The position numbers and the translations under genes were made by a program. 64,000 nucleotides of DNA from Pontederia crassipes (lineage: Eukaryota > Streptophyta > Magnoliopsida > Commelinales > Pontederiaceae). Each line of letters starts with the position of its first letter. The stretch's first letter is position 1. Below the pieces are notes generated by a model. It saw only the letters and a program-made list of their open reading frames with translations, did not search any database and was not told the origin of the DNA. Location of the stretch: contig CM060198.1 of assembly GCA_030549335.1 (NCBI GenBank), positions 47,953,353 through 48,017,352 of the forward strand, read 5' to 3'. This document shows, in pieces, positions 58,095 through 64,000 of this stretch.

Positions 58095-60565
58095 TGTAAC
58101 ATCCTAAAATTCGGCTCCATCACATGGTGAATTATCCTCTCGTGCTATTTTTTTTTCAATACTATCTTTTCGTTGACTCAAATGATTAAGAAAAGTGACA
58201 CAATCAAAAAAATTTAAATTAAAATATTACAATAATTAAAAAAAATGTGGAAACTTAGATGAAATTGAATATAAGAGTACAACTCAAAGTTCAACATCCA
58301 TACTTGCATAAACAAGTTCGCCATAATATAACTCAATAGGTTCTATATATGACATCAAAATATGAAGACTCAACATAAATCATACGATAATAATGTGCAC
58401 ACACCATGCGAGCTGCAATCGTCACACACATTAACTTGGCTTGTAGATAATTCATGTATATGAGGGGATCACACAAGGAAGCAAGTTTAATGGTTAGCAT
58501 AAAGCTAAGTGTGAATTCATTATAAGTCATAAGAAATTTTCATTAGAACAAGCATGAAACAAACATAATAAGGAGATATGATAATAAATAAAAAAAATCA
58601 ACGTGATTTCATGTCCTTTTATTTCATTTCGTCTCATTTTCATGCTCATAAGGACATAGTCCTTCCATTCATTTTTTGTCATTTTTTTTTCATTTCATAT
58701 TGTCAATGGTTTAGAAGAGATCTTCATTTGTAGAAAATACTATTGCAAACACATAAGTGTGTAATTACCTAAACCATGTTGGGCCAATGGGGAATCAGTG
58801 CTACAACAAGTGCCCCATAAGAGGTAGATGACCTCGCTCAAAGCAGTAACATCCGTAGGTGATAACGTTCCATCTAAGCGGGCAATGGTAACCCTCATAT
58901 TTTATCTTTATTAATTATGAACTTATTTTTTGATCACTTAGATCAATCAAGATTGTAAGAAGCAAAAGTAGCTCTAGATCATCATCAAATTAATGTAGAT
59001 AGATACTAATTAGGTGAATGAAGGTTTGTTAAATCATGAGGTTTAATTAAGATCATATTTCCTTTGTCCACAAGTAAGACGTCCGAAAGGTCTAGCGATC
59101 ATCCGTTTGGAGTGCATTTGTCGTCTAAAAGGGGTTCAGATGCATGTTTTGTTCATATCCATCGATCGGCTGAAAATGGTTTGATCGTCCCTTTTGAGAA
59201 TCTTTCATCCGTTCAAAGGTCGTGCTCGAATCAAAATTCTCAAAATGTTTACGGTCGTTCGATATCATACAGGTGGGATCCATGAACCTTCGATCGAGAG
59301 TTTCGATCGTCCGAAACTTGATCGGTTGCCCGTTGAAATCAGATCCATGATCCTTGATCGATCGAAAATGAATCTCCGTCGACCATCAAAACATTTTTTG
59401 GCGTGAATAATCCATATTGGTCATCCTTAATAATTTTGATCGATCGATTGGATATCGTTGTCATTTTTCCAGTTCGATTGTCCGAAGGAGTTTCGGTCTA
59501 CATCAATCATTCGATTCAATTTCAGACACCCAATCTGATAGTCTCTATACTGTTGTCGATATGATTCAGATGCCCAAAAGAGATTCAGTCGCCCATTTTA
59601 GTCGATAGAGCAACAAGTTATTATGGAATCCTTACGTTTTTAATTAGTTTTTCACACAACAAAAATCTAACACTTTCTAACATTTTACCTAAGATCCTAT
59701 ATCCAGAGGCAGATCTTAACATAAATCTTATCAATATCATATTTATCTTCATCATGTACTTCGTATGAAACTATCTCTTACGAATTTTCTAACACGTGCA
59801 CAAATGGATCCAACTCTATCAATCCTAACTTGGTTCATCACAATAGCAATTATCATATCAAAGCATGATGAAATCTATCACTTAACTACTTAAATTGTAT
59901 ACTAATTACCCATATCACTCATAAAGTGAAAACATGTCATACTAGCCACTATATCATTCGATTCATAGCTAAAAATCAGAGATCAAATTTTAAAGTCCGT
60001 AACCATTATAAGGCACAAATTCTACTTTTACTCGCATGAATGCTAAATCTAATTAGGTCCTTAAAAACATGCCTTAGCCTCAAGAATAATCCCCATGATC
60101 TAGATCCCCAAAACACACCATTTTGACAATTTTTTCAATTGTTCTTCGTCATATTAAGCTCTAGCCGCACCCCCTTCTCCCTCGCTCTCTTGCACCTTCA
60201 CTACCTGTGAGGTTGCCTCTTTCTTCCTTTGTCCGAGTCCACAAAGAAAACACGAAAGCAACAATGGAGGAAAGTGAGGAGGATGAATGAAGAAAAAGGA
60301 AGAAGGTGAAGCTTTAAAAATGAGGGATTTCGTGTCTTCTGAAGTTCAGAAATCATGGGTGCAAGAGTTACAGATCTATAAGAATTATTAGGGCGTCACA
60401 AAAGAGAGATACCGATCGATCCTCTATGTTTTTTGCCTTCTACACTTTCAAACGTCCGAAAGAGTTTCAATTGTTCGCGACAACAAACGCCTTTTTTATT
60501 TCGGCGTCCGAAAATTCGACGTCATCAATTTAGTAAATTTTAAATTTTAGTGAAGATGTGTTACA
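58095..60565 (-). mobile_element. Solo LTR D2 (same family as D1), 2471 bp
   Basis: Starts TGTAACATCCTAAAATTCGG and ends GATGTGTTACA. It matches 50407-52866 throughout, for example CTTTTCGTTGACTCAAATG, AGGACATAGTCCTTCCATTC, TGTGTAATTACCTAAACCAT and the CGATCG-rich block at 59080-59600. Flanks GCAAT and TGGCC do not match, so the target duplication has decayed or the LTR arose by recombination. It lies about 500 bases beyond the stop codon of the Rab-GAP gene. Confidence 0.75.
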
Positions 60566-61075
60566 TGGCCCTTCGTTCAAGAAAAAAAGGTCTCTTTGGA
60601 TTCTTTTACTTTTTAGATTGAAATAAGGAAGATCAAAAGAAAATTTTGCATCATCGTCTTGCAGTACCAATTAGACGCCTGTTAAGTGGCTTGACCTTTG
60701 ACAATTTTATGTCTTTACATAAATATCCAAATTGGTACCAAAGCACGAAGTGGGTAACGCAGTGGATATCCTTTCGGACTCCATACTATTTTCCTGATGA
60801 TATAACATTGCCAATTTATGGGTTTCAATACAAAAGTAAAAATAAAAAAATATACACATTGATTTCTTCGTTGAATGCTCATCTCTGGACGTAAACGTTG
60901 TCGAGAAGGAAATGACTGTGCTTTCAAATTCGTTGTTGCTTCTGACCTCTTCCCTGCTGGGTTGGGGGCTCCAATCATCTTAGATTTTGCCACCAAAGGA
61001 TTCTTCAACATCAGAGCTAGATTTGCAAAGGATTTGGTTAAATCCACCCATGCTTTCGACCTTCAATTGCTTAAG
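60566..61075 (-). other. Probable 3' UTR of the Rab-GAP gene
   Basis: Region after the stop codon on the reverse strand. No other gene was seen and no unique polyadenylation signal could be assigned. Confidence 0.4.
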
Positions 61076-63277
61076 CTAATCCGAACGTTGTTCAGCTGCC
61101 GCATGGCTCGGACTTGCATCGGCTGAGGATTTGCCGCTAAGGGACTCTTCATTGGAGTTTGCTTTACCCTGAGTGAGACCAATTCAAAATTTGAAACTAA
61201 TATCACGACGAACGAAAACTTAACATAAAAGGAATCGCCAGTGAACATGGAGGGTTTCTGGTTTCCCTGGAAAACCAACTGCTACATAAATACCAACATG
61301 AAATCTAATGAATTAATTCACAGCCTTTGAAAAAATGACTATGTACATAGAAAATGAATACTTTAAGCAAATAAAAAATAGTGTTCTTCGTAGGGCTGTA
61401 TAAGTTATGAAGAGAAGTGCACTTATGGATCAAAGCTTTCTTTTATACAGATAGTTTTCAGGTTAACATGCTTCCATTCTGAAATACTTTTTCATGAATA
61501 AAAAGGTTCAATTATGTAGGATGGATGTCATGTCACAATACAACATAGTCTATAGGCATAAACGCCATTGTTTTAGAGGAAAAAACAAGAGAAAGATGTT
61601 ATTGTCTATTTCATGTTGGAACATCTATTATGTTCAGATTGGAATGCATGATAATCCTTAGCTCTATTACTTTCAGATTGGAATGCATGATAATCCCTGA
61701 AAAATGATGTGATAATTGTAACTGAAAAAAAAATCACATATGATAAATGCCCAATAATGAACCAAAACATTTTCTGAATCAAGGCAACCTGGGAAACTTG
61801 TCACAAGAAATTAGGAATTAACTCTTAATAATAGGGATCGGATGCTTCTGATCAGTATCCTAGAGTTAAAATACTTAAGTTGGGTACATTATTGTTAGTT
61901 ATCTGGGCTTGAAATCCTCACCTTGCTCTTGTCAAGCCAACCAAGTCCAAATGGTCTCGCCAACAAACTCAATTTCCTGCGGAAACATCATTGATTAGTT
62001 ACATTCACGTGGAACTCTAAAAGGGTGTAATGACTTTATCTTTCTAAACCAAAAGTGTTTTCCTGTGGTAGTTCAACATAAACAATTCCTTATTAAAGAG
62101 GCAGACATAATTCCTCATGCAATTATTTATCTGGTAGGTGTTGCGGCATAAAAAATGGAATGATCAAAGAAATTATACCTAGGAGAAGGGGTTTGTGGAG
62201 TTTTCATGGGGCTTGAATGAGTTTGCAGTGTTTTCTCCAAGAGTGATTCTGCCATCAAGGCCCTGTTCTCCATCTGTCCTAGTGCAGCTGTGACCTCTTC
62301 ATACTTTTCCTGCATATATCTATTGAACTTGGCTAAACATAAACCAAATGGCGACTACGCAACATTATTGTTAAAGAGATTCAAGCAATAAATATATGAT
62401 CTGTCCTTATAATCATCATCTTATATGTGCTTTAAGCATTTTCTTACATGACTAACAACAACAACAAAGCCATATCCCACTAGGTGGGGTCGGCTACATG
62501 GATCATACGACGTCAATTCGTTAATCCTCATGAGATTCGACAGAGTTTTACGCTGGCTGTCGGGGCCTAACACAACCCTCCTCCTTTATCCGGGCTTGGG
62601 ACCGGCTATAAAACATAGGCGGAGTTTCTTACATGACTAACAACCATCCAAAATTGAAGGCATTCTATACCCACTTGACAGTATAATGCATATCGTTATT
62701 CTGCAAGAATAAGCTCTTGCAATGCAAAACACCGTACTTACACAAAGACACATAATTCACTTAACAACTTAGTGATGAGAAATAACCCAAAGCATGTGAG
62801 CTGCATATTTCTGAGCAGCAGCATCTTGCTCAGCAGATATGCGAGCATCCTCTGTCACTCTTTGTTCTTGTTCCATTTTCATCAAGACCTGTCATGACCA
62901 CCACATTCAAAGTATTATGGTAGAGACATGAAATGGAATAGAATGGTAACAGAAAGTGAACCACCTGAAGCATGGATTGTTCTTCCTTTTTCTTGTCTAC
63001 CAGAGCTTGCCTCAATTGAGATGTCTCTTGCTCCAGTCGCTCAATCTGTCAGACACAATGGTTTTCATATCACAGAAATTAAGAATATGAAATCATAATG
63101 CATTTGGCAAAAAGGCATACAGCAATTTTTCATTTGCCAGCGCTGTAAATTTTATTTCATACTTTGTAATATTGTCCAAACAAAAGTTCTCAAAAAGAGT
63201 CTTTTACCTTGGCAGTCAGAAGACGCCTGTTATCCTGCTTGGCCATCTCCATCAATGCTATTTCCAACTCTTCCGCC
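61076..63277 (-). CDS. C-terminal exons of a TBC-domain Rab-GAP gene (partial)
   Basis: Six reverse-strand exons with GT-AG borders and a continuous frame were worked out: 63277-63208, 63045-62965, 62888-62787, 62309-62179, 61976-61922 and 61168-61076 (TAG at 61078-61076). They give AEELEIALMEMAKQDNRRLL, then IERLEQETSQLRQALVDKKK, VLMKMEQEQRVTEDARISAE, EKYEEVTAALGQMENRALMA, KLSLLARPFGLGWLDKSK and a Ser/Ala-rich tail of 30 residues. This is the coiled-coil and conserved RPFGLGW tail of plant TBC (Rab GTPase-activating) proteins; the TBC domain and earlier exons lie beyond 64000. Such proteins switch off Rab GTPases in vesicle traffic. The exon ending at 62787 uses a weak donor (TTTGG|GTTATT) and puts Trp where relatives usually have Gln. 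A SINE sits in the intron at 62310-62786. Confidence 0.85.
62460..62624 (-). mobile_element. Au-type SINE, copy 2, in a Rab-GAP intron
   Basis: The reverse complement shows ACTCCGCCTATGTTTTATAG, then CCCGGATAAAGGAGGAGGGT, CAGCCAGCGTAAAACTCTGT and CCGACCCCACCTAGTGGGAT with a short TTG tail. Flanks TTTCTTACATGACTAACAAC at 62440-62459 and 62625-62644 are a perfect 20-bp duplication. It has the same transcriptional orientation as the host gene. Confidence 0.95.
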
Positions 63278-64000
63278 CTAGAAAAAGAATAAAACAAGTA
63301 ATAGTGATTGACAATATTAGGGATTCAGAGATATTATTTATGACAAGCATTCATGGAACTATCTCAAACTTCAAACATATGGAAGTCCATATTTTACTAT
63401 AACTACTATATTCAGTGAGTTCTTGCAGAAGGTTAGAATGTTAACCCATCCCTATTTTCTTTTAGGGTTTTTTTTTGCATACCTCTCCTGAACTATACAC
63501 TTTGTTCAGAATAACTCTTAAAATTTCATATTAATTGCTTACCTTTTTTAACTTTCAAAATATTTTCACTTAACCCCAATTTGTTAACAATGTTTAACTT
63601 TACAGAAATTTTATATTTCTAATAAATTACATTTTTACCCACAAATAAGAAAACATAGAAAAAACTAAGAATATAAAAAGAATTAGGAAATGCTAGAGCA
63701 CGTCCTATTCAGGGGAAAGGGCCTTTGCCTCCTTTTGTTCTCCATTTTTTTATTCTTTCTATGTTGTTAATATTTTATTGTTCAAGAGTAAGGGTAATTT
63801 AATAAATAAAAAAATTATAAGATAATAGAAAAGTTAACATTAGTAGTGGTTTGGGATTAAATGAAAATGTTTGGAAAGTTTGAAGGAGTTAATTGATTAA
63901 TATTTAAGTTTATGGGTTACTCCAGAAAAAGGTACAAGTTTCGAGTAGGTAAGTGGAAAAATTCTTTCTTTTATGATTAATGCAGACATGTAGCAAAACT
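63278..64000. other. Intron and upstream part of the Rab-GAP gene; no exon recognised
   Basis: AT-rich sequence. The exon at 63277 opens after TTTTCTAG, completing an Arg codon, so the preceding exon must lie further right. I found no segment here matching the expected coding sequence, and the intron may run past the window edge. Confidence 0.4.

Noticed and set aside
50407..60565. D1 and D2 as the two LTRs of a single element that captured a PPR gene
   Set aside because: D1 has its own near-matching 5-bp flanks, outer flanks of the pair do not match, and neither a primer site, polypurine tract nor any gag/pol remnant lies between them.
1..64000. tRNA, rRNA, CRISPR, viral or organellar-DNA segments
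   Set aside because: None recognised by eye; the window reads as ordinary nuclear plant DNA. A tRNA scan and an organelle alignment would settle small cases.

Overview
This is a nuclear plant genome window. Genes are intron-rich, or intronless in the PPR-DYW and topoisomerase VI-A classes. They sit between Ty3/gypsy LTR retrotransposons, hAT and Mutator-like DNA elements and two Au-type SINEs. Coding starts are strongly GC-rich (PPR gene at 22464, topoisomerase gene at 37983, DYW gene at 53128) while introns and spacers are AT-rich. That 5' GC gradient suggests a monocot, perhaps a non-grass commelinid; this is inference, and no species is claimed.

Layout: 0.2-1.2 kb, hAT transposase relic. 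2.3-7.3 kb, decayed LTR and Mutator-like fragments and an Athila-like LTR copy. 8150-18231, a structurally complete 10.1-kb chromovirus with two 2336-bp LTRs, tRNA-iMet primer site, polypurine tract and a perfect 5-bp target duplication (CAACG); its polyprotein is dead, and it sits inside a host ORF that starts like a signal peptide. 19115-20336, non-autonomous Mutator-like element with ~270-bp inverted repeats. 21262-21375, TATA box and perfect hairpin resembling miR166 and its target site. 22464-29915, 12-exon PPR gene like Arabidopsis At5g02830. About 30.1-34.4 kb, decayed reverse-strand chromovirus. 36679-37983, topoisomerase VI subunit A (SPO11-3/RHL2), whose Arabidopsis counterpart At5g02820 is next to At5g02830. 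38381-39242, hAT-type non-autonomous element. 40001-50345, decayed reverse-strand chromovirus with a nested LTR. 50407-52866 and 58095-60565, two related solo LTRs around an intact PPR-DYW gene (53128-55089, like At2g41080) and a receptor-like cytoplasmic kinase pseudogene broken by a SINE. 61076-63277, the last seven exons of a TBC-domain Rab-GAP gene on the reverse strand, with a second SINE in an intron.

Four host loci look functional: two organellar RNA-processing PPR genes, one nuclear endoreduplication topoisomerase subunit and one membrane-traffic GAP. They do not form a pathway; their grouping reflects ancestral gene order at most. The least explained signals are the miR166-like hairpin and the clusters of family-specific short palindromes inside four different LTR families.
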